Positions 47,028 through 59,223 of a stretch of DNA of 64,000 nt are shown in pieces; position 1 is the first letter of the stretch; each line of letters opens with the position of its first letter. The position numbers and the translations under genes are program-made. The notes beneath the pieces are model-generated. The model saw nothing but the letters and a program-made list of their open reading frames with translations, was not told where the DNA came from and did no database searches. Source of the DNA: Isoetes taiwanensis (Eukaryota > Streptophyta > Lycopodiopsida > Isoetales > Isoetaceae); NCBI GenBank assembly GCA_021234155.1, contig JAJEKV010000026.1, positions 16,236,283-16,300,282 on the forward strand. Direction: 5' to 3'.

Positions 47028-47740
47028 ACAGAGATAATGCGTCCTACGGTGCATGTTCGAGTTTTAGCATGTTCCTATGCTGTAAGTTCTTGTTGTGCCC
47101 TACATTCTAAAAGAATGTCTTGAGAATACTCTAAATTCATAGATTCTCTAAGATTCTACCAAGGTTCTCTTGGAAGTTTCGTGGAGATTCCTCTAAATTT
47201 TATAAGATTCCCTCTAGATTCCATTACATTTCCGTAGATTCTCCAAGATTCTATGACGATCCCCTTAGATTCCCTTAGATCCCTTTAGATTTTATGAGAT
47301 TGCCTTAGGTTCTCTTACATTATATGAGATTCAAAGAGATTCTATAAAGATTCCCTTAGATACTCTAAGATTTCATCAACATTTTCCTAGATTGCCTTAG
47401 ATTTTATGAAGATTCCCTTAGATCCCCTAGATTTTAAGAGATTCCCTTAGGCTTGTAAATATTTTCCTAGATTCTCTCACATTTTATGAGATTTTCTTAG
47501 ATTCCGTTAGATTCTCGTGGATTCCTTTACATTCTAGAACTTTTTAGAACATTCTAAGGCTTTCTGAAACATTCTAAGACTTTCTGGAACATTCTCGAGA
47601 CTTTCAAAATATCCTATCACGGAAGTATTTCCCTAGATTCTCTTACCTTCCCATGGATTCCTACATTCTCGAACATTCTAGAACTTATTAGAACAATTTG
47701 AAACTTTCTGGAAGAATTTTCATAGATTCCCCAGATTATG

Positions 47741-47818
47741 TTCTAGAATTTTCTAGAATATTTTGGAACTTTCTAGCAGATTCTAGAACTTTCTAGAGCC
47801 TTCCAGAACATTCTAGAA
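47741..47818. promoter_or_regulatory. Heat-shock-element-like array, copy C
   Basis: Sixteen alternating TTC/GAA units at 5-bp spacing from TTC 47741 to GAA 47816, with three single-base mismatches (47761, 47776 and 47796). Confidence 0.55.
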
Positions 47819-47911
47819 CTTTTTTGAACTAGTTAGAATGTTATACTCTATTTTATCTTAACTGGATTATTACCCTTAAGTATATTTGAAACATAAATTA
47901 TTCATAGAATT

Positions 47912-47985
47912 AATGCTTGGTCTAGTGGTTAAAATGGGGGTTGGGAGGTCAATGACCGTGGTTCAAATCCCCCACACAACATAAA
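47912..47985 (+). other. tRNA-like segment, copy C
   Basis: A box TGGTCTAGTGG at 47918-47928 and B box GGTTCAAATCC at 47960-47970. Spacing is 42 bases. Confidence 0.6.
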
Positions 47986-48362
47986 AAAATTTAAAAAGTC
48001 TTTCCTTAAAGGATGAGCATTCAACGTGGGTCGTAGGATCTTGGACCCGATCAAGGGCCGAGATCGTGCCATGTGGCAAAAATCTAAAGCAACATGAGCC
48101 GTAGGATCCTAGATCGACGATCAAGATCAAGAACAACCTGGACCATAGGATCGATTACATATAATTCCCAAGCCATGTGCACCGTAGGATGTGTCCCAAA
48201 GTAATGTGAGCCGTAGGATCTCGGACCGACGATCGGGGATCAAATCAACCTCGACCGTGGGATCGCTTACATATAGTCTATACACAAACTCCCAAGCCAT
48301 CTGGGCCGTAGGATACGTCCCAAAGCCACGTGAGCCGTAGGATCTCGGATCCTTGCGGTCGG

Positions 48363-48363
<1 letters not shown>

Positions 48364-48420
<57 letters not shown>
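48364..48420. repeat. (TA)n microsatellite between copy C and array 2
   Basis: About 28 TA units leading straight into TATACTTTCC, the start word of the array units. Confidence 0.95.
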
Positions 48421-48421
<1 letters not shown>

Positions 48422-51400
48422 TTTCCTTTGCCTAGGGTCTAATCTAGCCAAGTCCATACTCCTAACTTGGTCACTTAACCGAAGCTAGAGAAATTCTGTC
48501 CTGGCACTACCCAGGCCCTAAACCAAATGAGTCCAACAAGAATACTTACTTTCACATTCAGGCTACCTAGTAGAGGGCTGATTTCTCAAGCCCCAAAACT
48601 ATGTGTCCTTAATGAAAAACTGTTATAAGCAATTCTTAAGTAAAACTCAACAATTAACATTTAGGGATATTTAGTCGAGGGCCGATTTCTCAAGCCCCAA
48701 AACTAAGCATCCTTAATGAAAAGTAGTTGAGACAAATTCTAAAGCATACGTACAAAGTAGAGAGCAAATTGTAAAGTAGACTTATCTTGAAAGTGTATAG
48801 TTTAAACATTAACTTGTAAAACGTATAGCATACAGTTACATTTTTTCGTACTTCCATAACCTTCCATGTTAACGCCAACCCCGGTAGCAAAAAAGAGACA
48901 ATTGGAGGAGAGAACCCGGTACTGCACCAATCATGCAAACGTTAGCGATAATCCCATCTAGCGATGCAAGGGCCAAAAGGTACATTGGGTCTCTCGGTTT
49001 ATCATCGATCACCAATTGTATCCTTTTTGCCCCGAGTTAGCATAAACAAGAAAGAGAAATGGAATTATAACTAGAAGTTTTCTCACACCTAAAACTTGAG
49101 GTGAGAAACAACGGATTCTAGCATTTAAATCCATTTTATACCTGTCATTCTTGCTATAATATTGTATCAAGATATTAAGCAAAAGCCACATGATCTTAGT
49201 TAGATATAGCCATACTTTAGCAGCACTAAGAAGCATAGGCGCCTTAGCTATATAAGCATAGGCATATATCTTAAGAAATCATGGAGCACAAACTTTGTTT
49301 GTGCACCAACCATTTGTAGACCAAAACTATTAGTAAAAAAATACAAGGCTTATTAAACATAATTGTTTCAAAAGCCAAGAAAGCATAATCTTTAAATCAA
49401 ACCTGATTATAATGGCATCGTTTATTCATTCTTAGATTGATTTCCGAAGATGCAACATTGAAAGATTACAAATAGACCCACATTGAGGGCTTGAATCTGT
49501 TGTCCGATTCAAACTCTAGAAGTAGCAAATCCCTTGATGCTAGCTCCAAAATCACTTTTGCCATGGGAAATAATAAGCTTCAGAATACAAGGCAAATATT
49601 AATTGCCTTTGCCAATGTCGACAAATGATATAATAGCCAGCATCAAGGCGGCATGGCAAATATTCTATACGCAGTAAACATTGGCTATAGCCAAAGCCAC
49701 AATCGTTTCAGATTCTTTAAAACCTAAAAGCATATTGTTTCATAGATAAACAATACCTGATGAAGTGCTTTTGGCAAATACAAGTGCAATGCTTCAGCTT
49801 TAATGCTCCAGCCGAAACCACATCAACAGGCCTTCTTCAATGGAAAGCCAAGATTAATAACAATGAAAACCCCTATTTTTGTACAGTTGTATGCATCGCC
49901 CAAGTAAGTTCTTTTCGGCCTTGCAATTCATAGTAGAAGATGTATCGAGATAAAGGCATGCCGTGATCCGTTCTATGCCAAACCACGAAACCATTATCAT
50001 GCCGAAATGACCAAGCCAGCCTTCATAGTATTTTTGCGTAGCGAAAGGCCTCGTGGCACACCAAAATCGCATCCCAAAGAAGTCTAGACATATTCGGTTT
50101 GTTCTGACAGATCCGATAGGCATTTTGCCGACCAACTCAAGCTTCAATATCGTTGTTTTTGTCCGAGATTCATCCGTGAGACCCGACAGTATTTCGTAGG
50201 TCGCTACCATTCCGGCCCGACCACTTTGGCTCACGTGCAAAATTCGAAAAGATGCCCTAAGCCAAAATATCATTTGCCCTAAGGTTACCTTGCATTTCAA
50301 GCCAAATACTGTAAATGTGTGGCACCAAAAACGTGTGATGGGCAAAGCCCCAGATGCAAATGGATTTGATAATAGCAATTAACAAACAAACAAATAAATA
50401 ATGTTTGCCTTAGAGAATTTTTTGCAAAACGCATGTTTTGCCCATATTTGAAGGCCACGTTTCCAACCACAAAACCAAAAGTTTAGTAATAAAAGAAAGG
50501 GTGTGCTTTTACTTTGATTTTCTTTAAAATTGTAACAAAGATAAAGAATTCTTTGCATGCATGCAAAGCTTTCTATTAAAAGGCACCACATGGCAAGCAT
50601 GCCATGTCCCACAAATATCATAATTGAGATACATATTCCACCATGTGGTTTCCATGTAACCCATGGGCCCTCACGTAACTTGCCACATTTGACTTGGCAC
50701 ATTTTGTACTATATTGCAAGGTTTACATCCCCAAATTTCATTTGCCTTGTCATAGGGCGGGTAGTTTTCATATATTATTTCATTGGGCACAATGGAACAA
50801 TGGCCCAAATATCCTACCACGAGCTATGTGTAGCTTAATGTGGCAATTCTGGGAGTCATGCAACAACATGACATTTTACATAACTAGCCTTTGTGAAGAC
50901 CAAATAGGCAGTCAATTTTAGACCTTTGCCCAATTATGCCAAGGGTCAACCTACTCATCATGACTAGTATGATGGCGCCATCAAATGCATGACCAAGCCA
51001 TAGGAACCATGTAGCAACATGATGTGAAAATTCAAAAATACCATACTACCTGATGGTGCCATAGTATTTTAGGCAACCCTATCTAATCTTTGGGGAGGTT
51101 CCCACCCATACACATTAGTACCCGTGGTGCCATTGTATTTAGGCAACCATAGCATTAAAGGAGTATACACTCTAGTATTTTGAGCATGTGCAAATAAAGA
51201 TAAGCTACATCGTTGATATATCCGACTCATGTGTTCCGGTAGTCTCCAACTTGTGATATATATTTATATTTATATATATATAGTATCCTACCTCCTACCG
51301 CAGGAAGTAGGGTCCTAAAAGAAAATTCAGTATATTGCTAGGTAGCGCAGGGTACCTAGCATTCTATAGGGACCCTACGTTACACATAATCGTTACTTCG

Positions 51401-51739
51401 TTAAAAGCTAAAAGATAAATCACATAGCGGATATTCATACCTTTATGGTCCCGCTTTCGGGGTTTCAAGAAGCCCAATTTTTTAATGTTCATAAACCATA
51501 GAAATCGTCATCATTCGTGGCTAGTACTAGTCATTTTGAAATTTCCCAATGCATCAAGAAATAGCAAACGGTAAGTAAGTAGCAAGCCCGGTAATAGCCA
51601 ATGTAACAATGAAGCGGTCGCGAATGAAAAACATAATGTTCAATAGATCACGAGAGGTGTCGCGTGTTCAATTAATTCTCGGTGGACTCAAAAGGATAGA
51701 GTTTCATATCCTTGAATATGATAACAGATGTTTCAAATA
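48417..51739. repeat. Tandem array 2, unit 4 (3323 bp)
   Basis: Related to array 1 at both ends (CCTTTGCCTAGGGTCTAATC start, the CTAGTAGAGGGCTGATTTCTC block, the GCAAACGTTAGC segment and the terminal stem-loop) but with a different middle part (about 49080-51200). Adjacent unit 5 is nearly identical. Mismatches between the two again sit at CAG/CTG words, with unit 4 usually the aberrant copy. Confidence 0.88.
51307..51378. other. Nested stem-loop, array 2 version
   Basis: GTAGGGTCCTA at 51307-51317 and TAGGGACCCTAC at 51367-51378, with inner TAGGTA/TACCTA arms kept. One base is inserted in the right arm compared with array 1. Confidence 0.65.
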
Positions 51740-54580
51740 TATACTTTCCTTTGCCTAGGGTCTAATCTAGCCAAGTCCATACTCCTAACTTGGTCACTTA
51801 ACCTGCTAGAGAAATTACGTCCCGGCACTACCCAGGCCCTAAACCAAATGAGTCCAACAAGAATACTTACTTTCACATTCAGGCTACCTAGTAGAGGGCT
51901 GATTTCTCAAGCCCCAAAACTATGTGTCCTTAATGAAAAACTGTTATAAGCAATTCTTAAGTAAAACTCAACAATTAACATTTAGGGATATTTAGTCGAG
52001 GGCCGATTTCTCAAGCCCCAAAACTAAGCATCCTTAATGAAAAGTAGTTGAGACAAATTCTAAAGCATACGTACAAAGTAGAGAGCAAATTGTAAAGTAG
52101 ACTTATCTTGAAAGTGTATAGTTTAAACATTAACTTGTAAAACGTATAGCATACAGTTACATTTTTTTCGTACTTCCATAACCTTCCATGTTAACGCCAA
52201 CCCTGGTAGCAAAAACAGAGACAATTGGAGGAGAGAACCCGTACCTGCAGCCAATCATGCAAACGTTAGCAGTAATCCCTGTAACGATGCAAGGGCCAAA
52301 AGGTACATTGGGTCTCTCAGTTTATCACTGATCACCAATTGTATCCTTTTGCCCTGAGTTAGCATAAACAAGAAAGAGAAATGGAATTATAACTAGAAGT
52401 TTTCTCACACCTAAAACTTGAGGTGAGAAACAACGGATTCTAGCATTTAAATCCATTTTATACCTGTCATTCTTGCTATAATATTGTATCAAGATATTAA
52501 GCAAAAGCCACATGATCTTAGTTAGATATAGCCATACTTTAGCAGCACTAAGAAGCATAGGCGCCTTAGCTATATAAGCATAGGCATATATCTTAAGAAA
52601 TCATGGAGCACAAACTTTGTTTGTGCACCAACCATTTGTAGACCAAAACTATTAGTAAAAAAATACAAGGCTTATTAAACATAATTGTTTCAAAGCCAGT
52701 AAAGCATAATCTTTAAATCAAACCTGATTATAATGGCATCGTTTATTCATTGCCGAGATTGATTTCCAGTATGCAACATTCAGCATTACAAATAGACCCA
52801 CATTGAGGGCTTGAATCCGTTGTCCGATTCAAACTCTAGAAGTAGCAAATCCCTTCAGTAGCAGCTCCAAAATCTGTTTGCCATGGGAAATAATAAGCTT
52901 CAGAATACAAGGCAAATATTAATTGCCTTTGCCAATGTCGACAAATGATATAATAGCCAGCATCAAGGCGGCATGGCAAATATTCTATACGCAGTAAACA
53001 TTGGCTATAGCCAAAGCCACAATCGTTTCAGATTCTTTAAAACCTAAAAGCATATTGTTTCATAGATAAACAATACCTGATGAAGTGCTTTTGGCAAATA
53101 CAAGTGCAATGCTTCAGCTTTAATGCTCCAGCCGAAACCACATCAACAGGCCTTCTTCAATGGAAAGCCAAGATTAATAACAATGAAAACCCCTATTTTT
53201 GTACAGTTGTATGCATCGCCCAAGTAAGTTCTTTTCGGCCTTGCAATTCATAGTAGAAGATGTATCCAGATAAAGGCATGCCAGATCCGGTTCTATGCCA
53301 AACCACGAAACCATTATCATGCCGAAATGACCAAGCCAGCTTCATAGTATTTTTTGCCAGGGCAGAAAGGCCTCTGTGGCACACCAAAATCGCATCCCAG
53401 CAAGTCTAGACATATTCGGTTGTTACAGACAGATCCGATAGGCATTTTGCCGACCAACTCAAGCTTCAATATGCGTTGTTTTTTGTCTGAGATTTATCTG
53501 TGAGACCCGACGTGTATTTCTCGCGTGGTCGCTACCATTCCAAATGACCACTTTGGCTCTGTGCAAAATTCGAAAGATGCCCTAAGCCAAAATATCATTT
53601 GCCCTAAGGTTACCTTGCATTTCAAGCCAAATACGTAAATGTGTGGCACCAAAAACGTGTGATGGGCAAAGCCCCAGATGCAAATGGATTTGATAATAGC
53701 AATTAACAAACAAACAAATAAATAATGTTTGCCTTAGAGAATTTTTTGCAAAACGCATGTTTTGCCCATATTTGAAGGCCACGTTTCCAACCACAAAACC
53801 AAAAGTTTAGTAATAAAAAGAAAGGGTGTGCTTTTACTTTGATTTTCTTTAAAATTGTAACAAAGATAAAGAATTCTTTGCATGCATGCAAAGCTTTCTA
53901 TTAAAGGCACCACATGGCAAGCATGCCATGTCCCACAAATATCATAATTGAGATACATATTCCACCATGTGGTTTCCATGTAACCCATGGGCCCTCACGT
54001 AACTTGCCACATTTGACTTGGCACATTTTGTACTATATTGCAAGGTTTACATCCCCAAATTTCATTTGCCTTGTCATAGGGCGGGTAGTTTTCATATATT
54101 ATTTCATTGGGCACAATGGAACAATGGCCCAAATATCCTACCACGAGCTATGTGTAGCTTAATGTGGCAATTCTGGGAGTCATGCAACAACATGACATTT
54201 TACATAACTAGCCTTTGTGAAGACCAAATAGGCAGTCAATTTTAGACCTTTGCCCAATTATGCCAAGGGTCAACCTACTCATCATGACTAGTATGATGGC
54301 GCCATCAAATGCATGACCAAGCCATAGGAACCATGTAGCAACATGATGTGAAAATTCAAAAATACCATACTACCTGATGGTGCCATAGTATTTTAGGCAA
54401 CCCTATCTAATGCTGGGGGAGGTTCCCACCCATACACATTAGTACCCGTGGTGCCATTGTATTTAGGCAACCATAGCATTAAAGGAGTATACACAGCTCT
54501 AGTATTTTGAGCATGTGCAACAGCATAAGCTACATCAGTGATATATCCAGCTCATGTGTTCCAGCCGTCTCCAACCTGTG
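51740..54580. repeat. Tandem array 2, unit 5 (truncated)
   Basis: Collinear with unit 4 up to the (TA) tract before the stem-loop, where it is cut exactly as unit 3 of array 1 is. A third kind of repeat follows. Confidence 0.88.
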
Positions 54581-54632
54581 ATATATATTTATATTTATAT
54601 ATATATATATTATATAATATATATATATATAA
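54581..54632. repeat. (TA)-rich tract ending array 2
   Basis: TA repeats with TATTTATA and TATAATAT interruptions. Confidence 0.95.
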
Positions 54633-57600
54633 ACTTGGCCTTAGCCTTATCCACAAGACTAAGCCATTCCAGACCATGGGTCCTGGAACTTATCAGTCCC
54701 TAGACATAGTCTAGGGGAGCCTTGGAAGTCCTTTTACTAAACATTAAATGTCATTTGTTCAGTTTCATTATTGGCCAGAAAACACCACCTTACTTCCTTA
54801 TTTCCTTATTTGTTCAATCTCCTTATTTGTTCAGTTTCCTTATTTCTTTTCCTTTTTCCTTTTTTATTTTTTATTGACCTCCTTAGACATCCTGCCTTAA
54901 TTAAACCAGACCAAATTCGGCCTCCTATTTTAACTGCATGCATGGCCAATAATTACTTGATGCATTCCTTGCATTAATCTTTCTGCCTAGTTTAAAAATA
55001 TGACCTCCACTATCTGGTCAGAACATCATTCTTATCTTAGCTGAATAAGTGTCATTACTTAATTGATGCTCAAAATACATTTACCCCACTATTTAGCCTA
55101 TTATATGACCTCTCAAGTTTGGTCAGAATACTATTCTTACAAGTCAGATTCCACAAAATGAAGTAGAGCTTTTAGTAAAGGAAACTTACAGTTTATGTTT
55201 AACTTGCTCCCATATGCCAGAGAGATCTCATCCAGATATAAAGACAAATGGAGCATATAGTAGCAAAATAGCATTTAGAACATAACGTGTAATTTTAGAG
55301 ATACCTTAGCTTTTGTAAAGTTTTTCACAACAAAGTCCATCAAGCATGACAGTTGCTCTATTCTGTCCATATTTTCCATAGTATCCGTGTTCCTTAGTTG
55401 TCTTTTCTTCCATAGCATCCAAAACATCAAAGAAATGTAATGAATCTGGAGATGCAGAACCGGTTACCTGCAGCCAACCAGTCCAACATTAGCACATGAC
55501 ATGGTAAAGAGGAAAGGGCTGACAGGTAAGCTAGAGTTCGGCATGGCTTATCGCCCTTCACCAGATTTTTTTCTTTTAAACATTCTTCCGAAATCCAATA
55601 TAGTAACGGTCATTAAAAATCCAGAATCCTTATAATACAAATGTCTTACCAGATGGGCATGTCATGCATGCCTTTTGACAATACCAATCTGTTGTAATAT
55701 TTACCAAATATAGTTTAGTATTTTTCAGTTCTAGAACCATTACGAAATATTGCAGACCCATATTGCATTTCTGCTTTGACAGATCTGTCCATCATGTTTG
55801 CCAGCCATGCTTTAGCAAAAAATCCATGCCTTTGATTTAAAACCAGTCATCACTTATCCAAGATCTACATTATATTTACATTTTAACAGATCAACATAGC
55901 CTGCCTGTTATTTAACTTCCGGAAAACTATTGTAATATATACTAAACCTGATTTAGTTGAGGCTGCAAGTTCAATTCGTCTCCACTGGCACTTGCCATTT
56001 GCTGCATTTCGTACTGCTCCTCATGCTTGTTAGCACTAGATTGAATTTGCTCCGCTTTGCATACCTCCTTTTGTGACAACGTTTTCCCCATAAGGCCTTT
56101 TTAGTTTGTTCTTGCCCATAAGGCAAGCAAGAACTTAGACGCTTATGCAAAGCGGCCTGTTGCTGAACGACTCTGTTTTTACTGGTCTGCCTTAGCCTTG
56201 CCTTAGTTGTATAGATGTAAGGCGGCTCATTACCCTGCATGATATTCTTCTGCTAACTTAACTTATTGCTATTTTCTACTAACAGTGAAAGCTTTAATCC
56301 AAACCAGCATTTTCTTTTTGGAGTAGCCGCTAACTGCAACTGCCTTCTGCTAACCTTGGCTACTTGTTACCACTTCTTGGCATGATGCCTTCAGCATCGA
56401 AGCGTACTTGCCCGCCTGAATGTTCCCGTTACTGTCAAAACATTGCTTTAGCCGTGTAGCAGCTAGACGGCTCTATTCCTGGCATGATTCTCTTCTCTTG
56501 ACTTAGGCATGTATATGTTTGCGAACAAGGGAAGTTTTTACTCGGATCTACATTTTCTTTTTTTGTTGTTGCCGCTAGCCACGATGTTGCTCACGAACTT
56601 GGTCGTTCTACCACTCCTTGGCATGATGCATTTGGTATCGCCATGTACTGCCGCCCTTCATCGCCATGATCAGAATCGTGGAGATCTCGCTCCCGGTTTG
56701 CAAACCCTAATACAACGATTTGCTACAATGTTTCTAGATGTCCAACATGTTTTTCCTTTTTTAAATTAAGTTACAACTTTATCCAAAGGAAACACCTTAC
56801 CCAAATGTTGACCCTTTGCTCCATTTTACCTTTATGTTCCTGCCCATAGGTTGACAAGGTGTTCCAACTTTGCCTTATAGTATTGCCTTTGAGTTGTTAT
56901 GAAATAAACAGTTCAACATTCCTATTCTCTAGGAGATGTGAATCCTTTAGAATATTCCATAGTATCCGCCAATTTTTGTTTTCTCAAATTGCCCTATAAT
57001 ACATACCAGTTGTTAACAGCCCGTAATGCCCTTTCTCCAAGGGTAGTTTTATATTTGATGCCACCATTAGATAAGCCATTCAACTTTCTTACCCTATATG
57101 AGGTGAATCATATTAGGGAGAATGCCCGCTGTCACCATTACCTGTTGCCTTTTCATGCCATTGCTTTATATTTGGTTTGCTTCCCATCACCATTACTTGT
57201 TGCCATGCTCTTGTTCCCATCTTACCTTATGGTTCTGTCATTAAGCCATCATCTTTTGTTGTGTTGCCGCCGCCACATATATCTTTAACTTCCGGGTCGC
57301 CTTGCCACTCCTTGGCATGATGCCCTTGGCATCCATGTGTACTGGCCGCCCTTTACCGCCATGATCGGATTTGGGTAGATCCGCTTCCGGGTTTGCCAAC
57401 CCTAGTGTGTTTTCTGCTACAGTGTTTCCCGTCCTCCAGCCCAATATTTCCTTTTAATTAACTTACTTTATTATTTACACCACTACTTACCCAAATGTTG
57501 ACATTTGGTTCCCATTGTATCCTATGGTCCTCCGCAAATGCTTTGCCTTTTGCTTCCCAGTTCCATGAATTAGTTTACCATTGGAAATATCCAAAGAAGA

Positions 57601-58551
57601 GCATATCCGAAGTCTTTGTCAAAGCCCATCAAATTTGAGCCATCTACATTATTGTCTATTGAGTCGTTACCCTATAAACCATTTAATCCTCTTGTCTTTT
57701 AAGATGTTTGACCCATAATAGGGGATATGTTACCGTATCCAATGATTTTAATTCCTCTTAGCCACCAATTTACTATGTGGCCTTTGTTAGCAGTTCCTAA
57801 TGCTTCTTCCTAAATTACATCCTCCTTTTGTGTAGTTAGCTGTCCATTGGACTCCCTAATCACGCAAAGCTTTGTTTTCATATGCATCTCGCCATTCTCT
57901 TTGCGACTTGTCCCAAGGAGCTCATATGTGATCCATGAGCAGGTCATTTCTATGTTTTTCATATCCTTGATTCTTACAATGGGATGCCCATTGGTTTTCA
58001 ACACAATGCAAAGATCGTATCTCGGTGCTAATCCCCTTGAAATTTGCCATATAGACTCATATTCCTCACAGATAAAATGCATCCTTACTTAAGCCATTTT
58101 ACCCATATGTTGACAACCTTTTCGAGACTTACTTTTATGGTCTTGCCATTAACCGCTGTCCTATAAACACCTTTAATATTTTTAATCCTATAAGAGGTAT
58201 GTACCCACTTAGGCCGTATGTGATATCTCTCATCAATCCTAGCTTTTCTTTACCACTTGTACTCTTAGTATCCCTTGTTTGTAGTCTTTGATGCCATACA
58301 TATAGTGAGAAGCCCCGTGGTTTCCCATATTGCATAAAAGCCTTGTTCTCATGTGCATCTTTGCCACTTTCTAGAGACCTGCCCAAGAGGGCTTATACAT
58401 GATCCATCCGCTGGTCATTTCTATCATATGATGGGATGCCCTTGATGGATCTCAATCCGTGAAAGCATTGTTGTCATAAACATCATTGCTGCTCAATTTG
58501 AACTTGTCCCGTAGGACTCATATGTGATCCATTTGTCGTCATTTCAATTTG
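54631..58551. repeat. Third repeat family, unit 6
   Basis: Starts AAACTTGGCCTTAGCC. It is collinear with 59224-63055. Inside, related sub-blocks recur: CTTGGCATGATGC..T near 56377, 56616 and 57313, and ACCCA(A/T)ATGTTGAC near 56797, 57489 and 58099, suggesting sub-repeats of about 600-700 bp. On the minus strand an exon-like segment at 55305-55467 follows a CTGCAG acceptor (VTGSASPDSLHFFDVLDA) but meets a stop just before its donor. Confidence 0.8.
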
Positions 58552-58552
58552 A

Positions 58553-58586
<34 letters not shown>

Positions 58587-58587
58587 A
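58552..58587. repeat. (TA)n tract ending unit 6
   Basis: Short TA tract with one TG interruption. Confidence 0.95.
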
Positions 58588-59223
58588 GCTAAATCCTACT
58601 CTCCAACCGGAAGGCAAGTGAAATACCCGGGCCGATAGGGGACGGAGGACTTCTATACTCATAGGGATCCTCGCCTAACCTGCATTCAAACTAGTTAATA
58701 AACCGGAAGCTGCGATCGCATATTAGTAGCATATGTGCTTTTCGTGTTGATGTGCCCGGTCGAGCCAATATAGGCCGTGATTTGGTAGTATAATCTTACT
58801 CAGATTGCTTTTTCTAAAAGAAATTGTTTCTATAAGTAGACATTATTATTACTCTAGAATAAGCCTCGTCTCCCTACCGGTTCGCCAGGTCTTTTTTTCC
58901 TTAACGCGGAGCCGATGGCGATATCATCCACACGCCACCCGCAGCGCAATTTGACTGCTTTCCTCATTCCAGCCCACTTTGTGGATATCCTTTTTTGATA
59001 TGGTATCGCCTGCCGCCCGTTTGTCCGTTGAGGCGCCCTGACACTTTGTTAATGATGTACATCAAATCGCTTAGTTCATAAATATAGCCGCATCTTCTGG
59101 CTATTGGGCGAGTAAACAAGAGAGCTATTATACAGAATTCATTTGATCATATCCTTCTTAACCTTTTTATTGTTGGACTACGGCCCATGCCAGCTTATAC
59201 CGCATCCTCAAACGCGTATATAT
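58588..59223. other. Spacer between units 6 and 7
   Basis: Sequence not shared with unit 7's right flank. It is richer in CCGG and CGCC words than its surroundings, as are other stretches suspected of consensus errors. No gene is seen. Confidence 0.45.

Larger units (their letters stand above)
47028..48363 (+). repeat. Composite repeat, copy C
   Basis: Nearly collinear with copy A (12657-14030) from ATGCGTCCTACGGTGCATG through the GATTC arm, TTCTAGAA array, tRNA-like head and GTAGGATC tail. It ends in a (TA)n tract and then directly joins array 2, as copy B joins array 1. Confidence 0.85.

Noticed and set aside
50379-50921. Short open frames repeated in units 4 and 5
   Set aside because: They recur only because the unit is duplicated; both strands are open at once and the frames are broken between copies without any domain.
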